This document shows, piece after piece, positions 24,550 to 36,353 of a stretch of 64,000 nt of DNA (position 1 is the stretch's first letter; the number at the start of each line of letters is the position of its first letter). The position numbers were made by a program, and so were the translations under genes. Under the pieces are notes generated by a model. It worked only from the letters and a program-made list of their open reading frames with translations, was not told where the DNA came from and made no database searches. The DNA lies in assembly GCA_029747015.1 (NCBI GenBank), contig JAKOGI010001577.1, positions 84,501 to 148,500 of the forward strand, read 5' to 3'. This stretch comes from Carnegiea gigantea (taxonomy: Eukaryota > Streptophyta > Magnoliopsida > Caryophyllales > Cactaceae).

Positions 24550-25680
24550 TCATTGATCAGGACTCAGCTCGCGGAGTATTAGACACTTCACTTCTTCTTT
24601 ACGTGGGAAATCTAGAAATTGCTTCAATCTGTGGCCATTCACTTCGAAGGTGGCACCACTCTCAGGGTCCTGGGTTTCGACTGCACCATAGTGAAAAACA
24701 TGTGATGCAATATAAGGATCTGTCCATCGGGACCTCAATTTCCCTAGAAATAGATGGAGTTTAGAGTTATATAAGAGTATTTTCATTCATTGGGCAAACT
24801 CTTTCTTAAGAATATGTTTGTCATAAAACAACTTAGCCCTCTCTTTGTGAGATCGAGCACTATCATAATCCTCAGCTCTAATCCCATCAAGCTCACTCAA
24901 TTGCAGTCTACACTCCTTATAAGCGTTAGTTAAGTCATAATTGAGCATCTTAATAACCCACCAAACTCCATGCTCAATCTCAATAGGAAGATGACAAGGC
25001 TTACCATAAACAACCTATAAGGTGAAATACCCAAGGGAGTTTGAAAGCCGTCCTATATGCCCATATAGCATCTACAAGCTTGTCCGCCTGATCCTTCCTA
25101 TTTCTACTCGCTGTCTTCTCTGGAATCTATTTGATCTACCGATTGGACACTTCAACTTAGCCATTAGTTTGGAGATGACGGGGGTAGCAAGCCTATGGAT
25201 TATGGAGTACCTCTTTAGTAAGGCATCAAAGATCATTAAAATGGGTGTCCTGATCACTAATGATAGCACGAGCCATACCAAATCTAGCGAAAATGTTCTC
25301 CCTAGTAAACTTCACAACTACCTTAGTGTCATTGGTCCTAGAAAGGATGACCTGAACCCACTTAGAAACGCAGTCGACAGCTAATAATATGTACTCATTC
25401 CCAAAAGATGATGGAAATAGCCCCATGAAATCAATACCCCACATATTGAAAATCTCCACAACAATGATGGGATTCAGTGGTATTATATCTCTCCTACTTA
25501 TTATGCCCAACTGTTAACACATAGGGTAACTCTTACAGTACTCAAAAACATCCCTAAATAAAGTGGGCCAATGGAAACCACATTGAAAAACTTTGGCTGT
25601 AGTCTTCCTCCCACTAAAATGCCCCCTTGCCTGGTCATGATAAAAAGAAAGGACATTACTCACCTCATTGTCGGGAATAC
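24550..25680 (-). pseudogene. E3 integrase, broken
   Basis: The minus strand shows the H2C2 finger region (HDQARGHFSG, 25650-25600; its last part reads CKSYPMC, where a CxxC pair is usual, so one Cys is Tyr). Next comes the core with [20 protein letters not shown] (catalytic Asp) and [11 protein letters not shown] (second Asp). The catalytic Glu segment VEVSNR occurs only in a shifted frame near 25165-25145 and is followed by in-frame TAG stops where CAG is usual. The C-terminal part with HLPIEIEHGVWW and a terminal GHRLKQF continues to a stop at 24550. Integrase joins element DNA to the genome. This copy cannot encode an intact protein. Confidence 0.85.
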
Positions 25681-25980
25681 ACCTCCTAAAACTTGGTTAG
25701 AGTAGTACTTAAACAAATAAGGATCATCCCAAATAAAGAATTTTACAAGGTGGAAGAACCTATCATTGTTATTTGTAGTCCAACCCTTAAGGATTCTACT
25801 AGCAACTAGGTAGTTCACAATACCATCATACCAAGGGTCAGGGTGCACAACATATAATTGCTCATCAGGGAAGCACTCAGAAATAGTTAACTCACTCTCC
25901 TTCTCATAGAGAATCCTAGACAAATGGTCAACTATAAGGGTCTCAAGCCTTTCTTATCCATAATTTGATTGTCAAACTCT
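25660..25980 (-). pseudogene. E3 RNase H-integrase linker
   Basis: It encodes the family-typical DHLSRILYEKE-like start, FPDEQLYVVHPDPWY and FHLVKFFIWDDPYLFKY. It links RNase H to the integrase finger in Athila/Tat-like polyproteins and has no enzymatic motif of its own. Confidence 0.7.
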
Positions 25981-27080
25981 TACAAAAGCAAGATCCATCT
26001 TACAAGTTTAGGCTTAGCATCCTTCTCAGAAAGAATGTGCTCAAGAGTAGAGTTGTCAGCATAAACAATCACATGAGGCCTAATCAGATAAGGTTTAAAA
26101 TTTTTTAAGCCAAAGATCACAGTCGAGAATTCTTTCTTAGTAATAGTATAGTTTAGTTGGGCATCAGTCAGAGTGTGACTAGCATAGTAAATAACATGGG
26201 GCTTCTTATTAACACGGTGTCCTAGAATAACCCCAATAGCATAATTAGATACATCACACATCAACTCAAATGGTTCTCCCCAGATGGGAGGATGAAGAAT
26301 GAGAGCAGAGGTTAAGACTTTCTTAAACTTAGTAAATGCCACAAGACATTCCTCAGAGAAATGAAATGGCACATCCTTAGCTAGCAGGTTGGACAAGGGC
26401 TTCACTATCTTACTAAAGTCCTTAATGAAGTGACAATAGAAGCTAGCATGTCCAAGAAAAGCTCTTACCTCCTTCATACAATTGGGAGGGGGAAGATTAA
26501 CAATCAAATCAGTTTTAGTCTTATCTATCTCAATTCCATCTCTAAAACTAATGTGGCCTAAGAGTATACCTTTTTAACCATGAAGTGACACTTTTTCCAG
26601 TTCAAAGTCAAGTTTTTCTTGCTACACCTTTCCAAAACTTTTCTCAAATTAGATAAACAATCATCAACAGAAAACCCAAGCATAGAAAAGTTATCCATAA
26701 AAATTTTCATGCACTGCTCAACTAGATCTTAGAAAATAAAAATCATTCACCTCTGAAAGGTAATAGAGACATTGTATAGTCCAAACGGCATTCTTCTAAA
26801 GGCATATGTCCTAAATAGATAGGTGAAATTAGTCTTCTCCTGATCCTCAGGAGCAATAGAGATCTGGGTATAACTGGGGTATCCATCTAAAAAGTAATAG
26901 AAGGAATGTCCAGCCAACCTTTCTAACATTTGGTCTAAGAAGAGAAGTAAACAATGGTCTTTACTGGTGACTACATTCAATTTTCTATAATCTATACAAA
27001 CATGTCACCGAGATTGAACTCGAGTAGGGACTAACTCGTTTTTATCATTCCTAATCACGGTAACACCGATCTTCTTAAGA
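25980..27080 (-). pseudogene. E3 reverse transcriptase and RNase H, broken
   Basis: The minus strand gives VCIDYRKLNVVTSKD, YFLDGYPSYTQISIAPEDQE and AFRRMPFGLYN, then IFMDNFSMLGFS where the family has FMDD, so the second catalytic Asp of the active site reads Asn. The thumb and RNase H-like part follows (VRAFLGHASFYCHFIKDFSK, FELMCDVSNYAIGVILG, YYASHTLTDAQLNYT, VIVYADNSTLEHILS). A TGA replaces Trp before the VCIDYR block (near 27003), and a frameshift lies at about 26745-26580. The enzyme copies element RNA into DNA in the particle. This copy is inactive by sequence. Confidence 0.88.
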
Positions 27081-27379
27081 ATAATTTAAACAGGGCTAAC
27101 CCACTCACTATTAGAAATGGGATAAATAATCCCCTAGTCTAGCTATTTCATTACTTCTTTCCTAACTACTTCCTCGAAATTTGGCTTCAAATGCCTTTGG
27201 CAGTCACGGTAAGGCTTAGGATTGTCCTCTAAATGAATTCTATGCTGCACAATGGAAGGACTAATACCCTTGATATCCCCTAAAGTCCACCCTAAAGCTT
27301 CCTTGTTCTCTCTAAGTGAGGTAATTAATTTGTCCTCTTGCTCCCAATCTAAGTCAGAAGCAATGATGAAAGGTAAGGA

Positions 27380-28090
27380 TTAATCAGGTCCTAGGAATGC
27401 ATACTTAAGAGAGTCAGAAAGAGGTTTTAACTCAAGAGCAGGAAGGAAAATTGATTCAGGAGTAGATTCAGAAACAGCAGTGAGCAAATAATCAGTAGCA
27501 AAGCACACCTCATCAAACCCAAAAACATCATATTTAGGCTCATCATCTATAAGAAATGACTCATACTCAGCAGCAAATACATTATCAAAGTCATCATCAA
27601 GTACAGAATCCTTTACCCAGTTAAGAGTAGAAAACTCCTTATCATCAAAACTAGAAGGCCGTCTTTGCATGTTAAAGCTGTTCAACTCTAAGATCATGTT
27701 GCCAAGAGACAGTCTTATCATACTATTCCTGCAATTAATGAGGGTATTAGCAGTGGTCAAGAAAGGACGCCCTAGAATCACAGGGACTTGACTAGCTACA
27801 TTGGATAACTTCTCAATTTCAATCACTACAAAGTTCATAGGGTAAATAAATTCACCCATTCTAATCAGCACATCCGTAATTATATCCCTAGGCAACCTGG
27901 TCGATCTATCGGCTAATTGAATGACCATTTTGGTAGGCTTCAGCTCATCTAACCCTAACCTCTTATACTCAGTAAAGGGTATCAAGTTAACACTGACCCC
28001 TAAATCAAGCAAAGCTCTATAAACAAGCTGGTCCCCTATAACTATAGAAATAGTAGGGCACCCGGGGTCCTTATACTTTACTGAGATCTA
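27380..28090 (-). pseudogene. E3 aspartic protease
   Basis: The frame contains YKDPGCPTISIVIGDQLVY, the active-site region LLDLGVSVNLIPF and VPVILGRPFLTTANTLINCR, as in Athila/Tat-type proteases (DLG in place of the usual DSG/DTG is typical of this branch). It is open for about 235 codons and has a long acidic tail before the reverse transcriptase. The start lies upstream in the gag-pol frame, so no separate start codon is expected. The protease would cleave the polyprotein. Confidence 0.85.
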
Positions 28091-29212
28091 TGAGAAAGAA
28101 TAAGACTAGCACCAGAGGCTACCAGAGCCTTTTTAGGGACACTAGTGGCTCTCTTGGTGGTATACAGATCCTTTAAAAATCTAGCATATGGAGGCATCTG
28201 TTGAATAGCATCGAGCAAATGAATGTTGATTTTAACTTGAGAGAATGTGTCTCTCATCTTCTCAACATGAGCTTGGTCTTTCTTCTTAAGCCTATGAAAG
28301 AAAGGAAGTAAAGACATATGGACTTTCTCAACAGAAGAGGGGGAAAAAGAACCCTTAGAAGGTGAAGGGTCAACTGAATTAGAGGAATCTTTCTCTTTAA
28401 GCTCCTCTTTCTTAGAAGGTAACTCAGAAGGTAGAGGAGTATCAGAATCATTCTAGGATGCCATCAGTAGCATCCTCTGGCTTACTAGATGAACCATTTT
28501 CTAAAGGAGAAGAAGAAGAAGAAGAGTTTCAAAAGAATCAGTGAGGATGCCTGCAGGGTTCATTAGGATTTCTCACTTAGTTATCAATCTCTTGACCAGA
28601 TCGGAGAGATATAACTACATTCACTTTCCTCACAAATTCACTAAGGTTGGTAGTAGAAAAAGAGGAGGCGTCACCTTTAGGGTTTACCTCAGGTTGACTT
28701 GAAAAAAACACCTGGCTCCCTAGAAGGTGATGCTAATTGAGAAAACTATTCAGTCATCATTATCATCATTCTCTTCATATTAGCATTAGTCATTCTCTTC
28801 ATATTATTATTAATTCTCCTCTCAATTTTGTTAATGTTTGTATAACTAGGAGGAGGTTGAACTTGAGCTATAGGAGGTGGAAGTCTAGATGCATTGGGCA
28901 CACCTGAAAAAGTCAGTCTCTAAAAGGAATTTAAGGGGTGAGAGATGGGCTGGGAGTTGTTTCTAAGAAATACTCCAGGTTAGGAGTTAGGAATCGCAGT
29001 ATTTGGTCCATTACTCCAAGAAAAGTTAGGGTGATTTCTCCACCGTAGATTATAATAAGGAGAAAAGGAGTCGTTCTTTGGTCTCTAGAAGATCATACTC
29101 ACTTATTTTTACACAGTTGCTAATTGGTGAGCAAAATAAGAATAAGCACTCAAAGAATGATCTAAAACTTGACAGTGAGAACAAGAAACTGTAGAAGTCT
29201 GAGATAACTTGG
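28091..29212 (-). pseudogene. E3 gag-protease spacer with zinc knuckle
   Basis: The charged spacer (28451-28091) has frameshifts. A Gag zinc knuckle at about 29185-29145 reads CSHCQVLDH followed by SLSAY; the last Cys of CX2CX4HX4C is Tyr. A (GAA)n-rich stretch lies near 28505-28525. The reading frame is interrupted repeatedly. Confidence 0.65.
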
Positions 29213-30054
29213 GCATCTAGGGAGACAATCCCTTTAGCATATTTTCCAAAATAGCAATCTTAGACTTTAATTGGCTTACATCAGAAACAGAATGTAACCC
29301 ATCCCTTGCAAACCTAAAACGTAAGCTGTAATCGTGAGTGATTTTCCACTGCATGGTTTTCTCAGCCAAGTCCTCCAGAAATTCCCAAACAGTAGTGGTG
29401 CTCTTAGAAAGAAAGTCACTCAGACGCATTGACTCTATCATGGTTTTAGTCTGTCGATCATGTACTTCATATACAATCTAGCACAAACGTGCTTGGTCTA
29501 GATCATGATGGGGACACTGGGCCAAAAATTTTTAAACCTATCAAAATATTTCCAAAATGATTCCCTATCTAGTGGCACAAATTGATTGATTTTATTCCTT
29601 AGCTTAACAGTCTTGGCATTAGGGAAATATTTTCTTAAGAACAATCTCACAAAATCATTTGAAGAAGTAACAGAATTAGCAGCCAAGCCATACACCCAAC
29701 GTTCAGCAGAATCTTTCAAAGTAAAGGAAATTAATTTCATTCGCACAACATCAATAGGAATATTAAGGAAACGTATCATAGAACAAACTATTTTGAATTC
29801 CCTCACATCCTCTAAACCTGTAAATTTAGGGAGCATCTGAGTATAATGAGGTCTCAATTCGAATGTAACATTTGGTCCAAGGTCAGGTGTAGTGAAATAA
29901 GATGGCAAAGTGGTCCCAGAAGGATAGAAAATATCACTCGAAGATCTCTCTTGCACCATTTCTTCTAATTTAGGCCTAGGTTTGACTTCCGGTTGTAAGT
30001 CACGGTTGGGTTCACTCCTAACAAGTCTATGATTTTCAAGGTCTCTAATAGTTA
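29213..30054 (-). pseudogene. E3 gag capsid region, broken
   Basis: On the minus strand the protein starts around 30054 (ATG with a one-base shift) with TIRDLENHRLVRSEPNRDL. It continues with LRPHYTQMLPKFTGLEDVRE, KDSAERWVYGLAANSV, RLFLRKYFPNAKT and ESFWKYFDRFKN, all of the retrotransposon Gag family (PF03732 type). A second piece (29441-29217) carries DFLSKSTTTVWEFLEDLAEK. Stops lie between the pieces at about 29497-29442. This is the full-length counterpart of the half-Gags in E1 and E2. Gag would form the virus-like particle in the cytoplasm. Confidence 0.85.
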
Positions 30055-30869
30055 GTCATTTTGTTTTTCTAATTTTTTTTATTTTTGATTTTTCTATCTT
30101 TTCTTTTAAAACACAAAACAAAATCAAAAAGTGAATCAACCTAAAAACTATATACAAGTAGAAAGTAATCCAATGTAAAAATAAATAACACAAACACAAA
30201 TAAACTAGAAGAAAATAGAAAATAAACTAATCCTAAATCACCCAATTCCAAAAATAAAATTAAAACTGACAATAAGACTCCTAAAATCAAAACTCTATAT
30301 ATAGTAAATTCGACACAATCACAAGGGACATGAATATATATTTTTTTTCAAATTTTTTTGGTCCTCGAATTGTGCAGAAAATTGCAAATAGATTATTATT
30401 TCAAAAATTCACAGAAAATTCCATGCAGTCCCAAAAATTCCATAAAAAATTCACACAAACTTTAAAAATTATGTTGCATCAAAAAAAATCAGTACAGTAA
30501 ACATCACACTAGAAACACTCTAGAAAATTCAAATATATTCTAAAACTACAGGAAAATTTACATTGATATTGCTTTTTTTGGGGGGATGGGTTCCACCTTG
30601 TTTCTTTTTGCTGCACATAAACCAAATTTGTTAGTGCTATTTTTTCAGCAATAAATAACCTCTAAAAATCAAAATGAAGCTAATCTCAACAAACATCAAA
30701 ATACTAACAAGAATAAATAAATTCCTAAAACTAAGCAACGACTCAATCAAAACTAAAAATTACAATTATAAAACTAAAACGAAAGTGACACAAACGACTT
30801 GAATAGCTAAACTATGATTCAACACAATCAAAATTCATAAATCCATTCCCAGCAACAGTGCCAAAAACT
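30055..30869 (-). other. E3 5' leader with primer-binding site
   Basis: This is A-rich untranslated leader. The primer-binding site lies next to the 5' LTR (minus strand, about 30868-30849) and resembles the complement of the tRNA-Asp 3' end with several substitutions. No coding signal is seen. Confidence 0.75.
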
Positions 30870-31113
30870 TATTGTAATTTCCATAAGTATACGGTTTATT
30901 GTTGCATACTTGAGGTGTCGGTCCACAGGATAGTTTGTGAAATTAATTTACAAAGATTTTCATCAAAGTTACAACTAAATACTAAACTAACCAAAACCAA
31001 GGTCAAGTTATTCCACCAAACAAATTAATATACTGAATAAACAAGATTAATTCATAAAATTATGAACAATACTCTAGCTTGCAAAGAATCTAACCAAAAT
31101 ATGGATCATGCAT
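30870..31113 (-). repeat. E3 5' LTR, segment adjoining the leader
   Basis: It aligns with 22607-22850 of the 3' LTR (for example AAGTATACGGTTTATTGTTG against AAGTATATGGTTTATCGCTA). It is cut at 31113 by E2 and continues at 37985. Confidence 0.88.
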
Positions 31114-31482
31114 TGTTTATGCCCAAAATATGATATTTTTATGATACCTTTATACCCGATTTATGCTCGTAATAATTATTATTTTTAGATTTTTATTTGA
31201 TTTTATTTTATTTTGTAGGTTTAAATAATTCGAAAAAAATACGGGAAAAAGATGAAAAAATGTCGAAACAAAGAATTGGACCAAGCTAATTCAAGTCCAA
31301 ATCATTTTATCCATTAACCCAAAAGAAAAAAGGAAAATAAAACAAAAACTAAGATTAATCCTGCCCACCCCCCACACGTGCAAGGCACGTGACCTCTTCC
31401 CCCCCTTAATCTCTTTCTCTCTCCCCTCTCAGCCTGCAAACCAGAAACCCCCGAAAACCCCTCCATCATCATCTCATCTTCA

Positions 31483-31513
<31 letters not shown>

Positions 31514-32742
31514 CCCCCCTTTATCTATCATTCAAATCCTATGCATCACCACACCATCTTCGTCATCTTCACCCACCATCGACGCTCCTTCACTGCCCAC
31601 CCATCAAGGCTAGCATAGTATCCTCTCCACCATCAACTGCAGCAAAATCGAACGATCAAGAGAATGGGATGAGCCAACTTGAAACTGTATAAATCGAAGG
31701 ATTGCAGTGCCAAAAGGAGGTTTCTAGTTTTTAGTTTAGGTCTTTTGTTTTTAATTTAGGGTTCTTAATACTTTTTCGATTTTTTTCAGATAATTTTAGG
31801 ATGAATTTCACGTTCAGAGATTTTTGGGTTTTATGTCGATTTTTTTATTTTTAACTTCAAGTATTTAGATTTGTTTAATATTTTACAATTTCAGTTAATG
31901 GCGCCTGGGTTTAGTTGATCTTTGACGAATTTGGAACTTGACTTTTGGTAAATTGTGAACTTTCCCTCTTCCCTATTTTCGCTCTTTTGAAACATACTTG
32001 ATGGCATTTCCACCATTTTTAATGAGCTTTGAAGCTCTTCATGGTGGTTCTAGGTTATTGAGCTGCTGCTTCATTCCCTTGCTTTTCTCTTTCAAATCTA
32101 GTGATGCCCTGTTTCGAGCTTCAAGGCTTTTTGAGGCTGCTTTTCTATTCTATTTCATTTATGGCTTGTTGCTACTTCAGTGAGCATTGCTGAGTCTGAT
32201 GAATGTGGATGATCGCCATGAACGAAGTTTGAAGCTAGGTCGAGCTGTAAAGAGAGGAGGCCCTGAGATCTATTTTTCCCCTTCCCCTATTTATCTATTT
32301 CAAATCTGGCAACATTCTCTGTTTTCTGCGCTTCAATTGGGCACTTGCTGCTTGCTTTAGATTCTGGGTTACGCTCTTAAAATTAGGTTAATGCCATAAC
32401 TAAAAGTTGCATCCCCCTGATCTAGTGTCTGTTTCCTCTGCCTGTTTCTTCTGTTTGATTTTATTTGCCTAATTTATTCCCAATTTAGTTTAATGGCTAC
32501 TATGTTTTATTTACTAACCTAGTGAACTCTTCGATGAGCATAGTATAGCTAGTTCAATTTTGTTTCATGACCATTTAGAATTAATGATTTTAATTGTTTA
32601 TTGTTTTGATTAGTTTAGAACGATGCTTGATTTGTTTATTTTTGTACTTGATGACCTCAATCTCATTCTCGTCCCTAAAGAGATGATCCTCAAGTACTAT
32701 GACGAAAGTCGGCCTTTATTTTACACTCAAAATTATCTAACA
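31114..32742 (+). repeat. E2 5' LTR
   Basis: It pairs with 36354-37984 over its whole length. A (CT)n-rich stretch at 31480-31520 and a GC-rich part with two CACGTG-like words lie in its first third. Shared landmark: GGTGATGCCCTGTTTCGA-like text near 32100 and 37335. Open frames inside are not genes. Confidence 0.92.
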
Positions 32743-32953
32743 AGTTTTTGACGTCATTGCCGGAGATGGAGGCTTTAAAATTAGATCATTTTTTTAGTTT
32801 TTTTTTGGGTTCATTTTGCTTTGGTAATTTAGTTTTGTTTTTGGTTTATTTTCATTGTCTTATTTGGTTTATTTCTTTGCTTTAGTTAGTTAATTGCTTT
32901 TCATTTGTTGTCTTTTTTTTTTGCGTTAAAAAAAAAACCAAAAATTTTGAAAG

Positions 32954-34305
32954 TTGAAAAAAAAAATGCTAGTTTTCAATTTCCTTCAGTTTGAGCATGA
33001 GCCTTTCTGGAAATATTTTTCGAGACTCAATGATTACCGTACTCAATTGAATGAAAATTTTGAAAAATGGAAAATTTATGAAGTTATTTGTGTGGGTCTA
33101 AATGCTAAATTTAGGGGTCATGTTGAGTCTATATGTCTTGGTAGTTTTCGAGGGTTACTGTCCAAAACTCCAGATGAGGTTTGGGATTTCTTTGAATACT
33201 TGGCTCGTAGAACTTGGGAGTTTGAGCAAGCTAAAGAACCTCTTATTCACTTTTCTTCTGATCCTTATGCTTATCAATCTGAACCTTGCCATCATGATCA
33301 ATTTAGGGACCCTTATTTTCAACAAGCATATGTGCCTTCTGTTTTATGTGATTATTGTCAGTTTTATTGTCATAATATGCATGGTTGTCCATTATTTGCT
33401 CGTGCAGATGCACTTGAACATTGTACTAAGGACATGATGGGGGAATTTTCTACTATTCAATATAGGGAATGTCATAATGATTTGCCTATGACTGACCCTA
33501 GTCTAGGTCATCCTTTGCCTAATATTAGTCCAGTTGATGATTTTGAGTCTTTTCTTCCTTAAAGGCAAAATATACATGCTGATACACCTTTTGCCACTCT
33601 TAAGGAAGATAATGACATCCCTATAACCTTACATGTTTCTCCTCCCGAGCTTAGCACACCTAGGGACATCACTAAAGATGTCCTAGTTTTTTCCGACCCA
33701 CCTAATCCTTTGACCCTGTCTTACAAGTTTAAGGGAAGTAAAAGACTTGAGGTTGATGCTAATTGCGAGGAGGATGATCCATTTAGTGACCCAGAGGAGT
33801 GCATAGTTGAGGAGACCCCCTTGGGGGAGTCATATAGGATGCTTGTAAATGAGGTTTCCCCTGCTTGTCTTGATCAGCTTGTTGAATATATGTCCCCCAA
33901 CCCTCTTGACTTGATCCCTGCACCCCTTGTTCATCACCCACTTATACCCCTGAGCATCATTCTCTTAAGGCCATAGACTATCATGTGATATGTGAACTTC
34001 GTTTGGATGTAGGCCATGTGAGCAACCTTTTCCATATGCTTAAGGAGAACATACTTAATGTTATTTGGTCCCTATGTACCTTTAGAGGCTACAATCCCTC
34101 CCTTGACCCTGTCCATGCATACGTAGTGGACTTGCCTAGAAAAATCATGTGGACCACTTTTTTTAATCACTTTTTTGATTTTTCTAAGGCTTTTGATAAG
34201 CTTAAAAGAGCATTGGATATCATTAATCCTATTGTACTTGTGTTCTCTTACTTACATGCTTATGAGTTGTGTGCTCAAACATTTGATAAGCTTCTCGAGC
34301 TATGA
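32954..34305 (+). pseudogene. E2 gag (C-terminal half) with extension, broken
   Basis: The first frame (202 codons to TAA at 33560) begins in an A-rich leader. It matches the second half of Gag (EPFWKYFSRLNDY, LLSKTPDEVWDFFEYLARRT) and has a perfect CCHC knuckle CDYCQFYCHNMHGC (about 33349-33390). The same frame resumes after the stop with ITKDVLVFSDPP and an acidic stretch (33710-33976). A one-frame shift near 33960 then leads to a last block with FDKLKRAL near 34190-34213, ending at 34305. The extension motifs match E1 (ITNDVLVCVDPP, FDKLKMAL). Gag binds and packages element RNA; the extension's function is unknown. Confidence 0.78.
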
Positions 34306-36353
34306 CGACATCTGAGTTGGTGCCCTTGATCTTGATATGCAGAGGAGTGGCTGATGCTCCTCAAGCCTCATGTAGCATTATCTTAGTGAGGTGTAGTTTG
34401 GATATAATTCATATCCAACCTGGTATGATCGTTCTAACTCTTCTCTCTTATTCTTTTTCGTACATAGCTGTAGATATTTAGGACTATGATTATATGGGTG
34501 ATCGATCTTGAGGTGCAATTTAGAATTTGTTGTGCCATGTTGGCTATGATCACCCTTGAATTCTGTTATTTTTTTGTGAATACTTATTAGTTATGGATAT
34601 CTAGGATTGTCCTTATGCATGTTTAGTTTCATTGTTTGGTTTCCTTGAATTGGTGTTTTGTTCCCTTGGTTTTGTATTTTGTTTCTTTAGTTTTGCGAGT
34701 TTTGATTTTTCTTTGGTTTATTATTTAATAGTTTCTTTTTAGTTCCCTTTTTGGTGTTTTAGTGGTTTTGTTTGTGTCTTGTATTTAGCTTTTCTTTATT
34801 TTGTATTTTGTTTTGTCTTAGGTTTCTTTTGTTTGAGGTTGGTGTTTAGTAGGACCTTGGTTTGGTTTTATTTTTCTTTTGAATGATTATGTTTGCTTTG
34901 GTCTTGATTGGTTTTGTTTTCTTTTGTTAGGTTTTGGTTTTTGTTTTTCTTTATTTAGTTATTTTGCTTTTTGATTTTGGTGATTAAGTATGTTTGGGTC
35001 TTATTTTATTTTGGTTTGGTTTTGATTTTGGTCATTTAGTGGTTTGGTTTGTTTTAGAGTTGGTTTTGTTCTTGCTTTTCTTTTGAGATTTTGATTTTGG
35101 TGATTTTGTACTTGTTTTTGGTTTTATTTGTGATTTTTACTGGTGTTTTAGTTTGTATATATATCTATGGTTTTGTTCAGTTTTGCAGTGGTATAGCTTA
35201 TGTGATTGCTTTTTAGTACCTTAGTTCCCACAATAAGGACATTGTGAAGTTTTGATGCGAGGGTGAGATGTACGTTTGTACATATTTTTTGAAACTTTTG
35301 AAAAATTCAAAAAATTTTGTTTTTCTTTTAGGATTTGTATGCTCTCTTAGGTAGTTGTGATCCCATGTGGCTAGTTGATTGAGTTATATGTAAATAGAGT
35401 TTGTATGATCAGATGTTTAGTTGAAGATGTCGATTTGATTTTTCATAATAACCCTATCTTATATGTGTGATTTTGTGCTACCTTGCCCACTTTATCGCCA
35501 ATTCTTAGGGTCTTGTTGTTATGTTGGCATGAGAACTGCTTGTTTGTCGAAGTTCCATTTTAAGCTCTTGAAAAAATGGGAAAAAAAGAGAATAAGTCTA
35601 AAAAGTGAATAAAAAATGTTCATAGCCACTATCATTATTTCATATCTTTAATTGGCACGAATATGTGCTATTTTACTTGATTATGCATCTGTTTGGGTAA
35701 TGAAATAAGTGATGTGCACAATCTAATAAAGCCCCTTTTTAGGGAAGGCCCAAATAGTTGTAAGTGAAGCAGGTTTAGGATGTGTGCTTTATTATTGTTG
35801 AAAAAATGAAAAAAAAGGGGAAAAAGGAGCAACTAAGGCAATGAGGCAAGGAAATAAGGATCGTGTCGATATTAGCAACTTGATTCATAGGAGTTGATAC
35901 AGATTAACACATGCACCAAGGTGTACATATCATTGCATATTGTGCATGGGGCGAAAAATGAGAGTCAAGATGCTTATTTTGACTTCGATATCTTCTTATT
36001 GTACATTCTATTTATATATAGTTTGATGACTTGGTTACTAAGGTGATGCAATTATCTGAGTTGTGTGCATAGTTTTCCTATTATTTATATATATGTTTAT
36101 GTTTTGAAAAAAAAAAAAACCAAAAAGATTTTCATTTTGTTTTGAAATAATTTTTGTGTTCACTTAAAAACCCTCATAAGACCTTACTCGTCCACTTGGG
36201 AAACTGAGGGGTTTAAAAGCTTGTTGCATACGCTAAATGCAATCGTGATTCCAATGACAGTGAGTTAGGATTTTCTTTTTCTTATTTTCTATTTCTTTTT
36301 AGGTAGTTTAGTTGTTTTACTCAAAGAAGAGCAAAATCTTGGTGTGGGGTATT
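34306..36353 (+). other. E2 3' untranslated region
   Basis: A long TTTTG/GGTTTT-rich stretch (34560-35160) has no coding signal. The internal purine block (CCCACAATAAGGACATTGTG, then GATGCGAGGGTGAGATG) lies at 35226-35273. The block before the 3' purine tract (CCTCATAAGACCTTACTCGT, GGGTTTAAAAGCTTGTTGCA, GTGAGTTAGGATTTT) lies at about 36170-36275. Both parallel E1 and E3. Confidence 0.7.
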
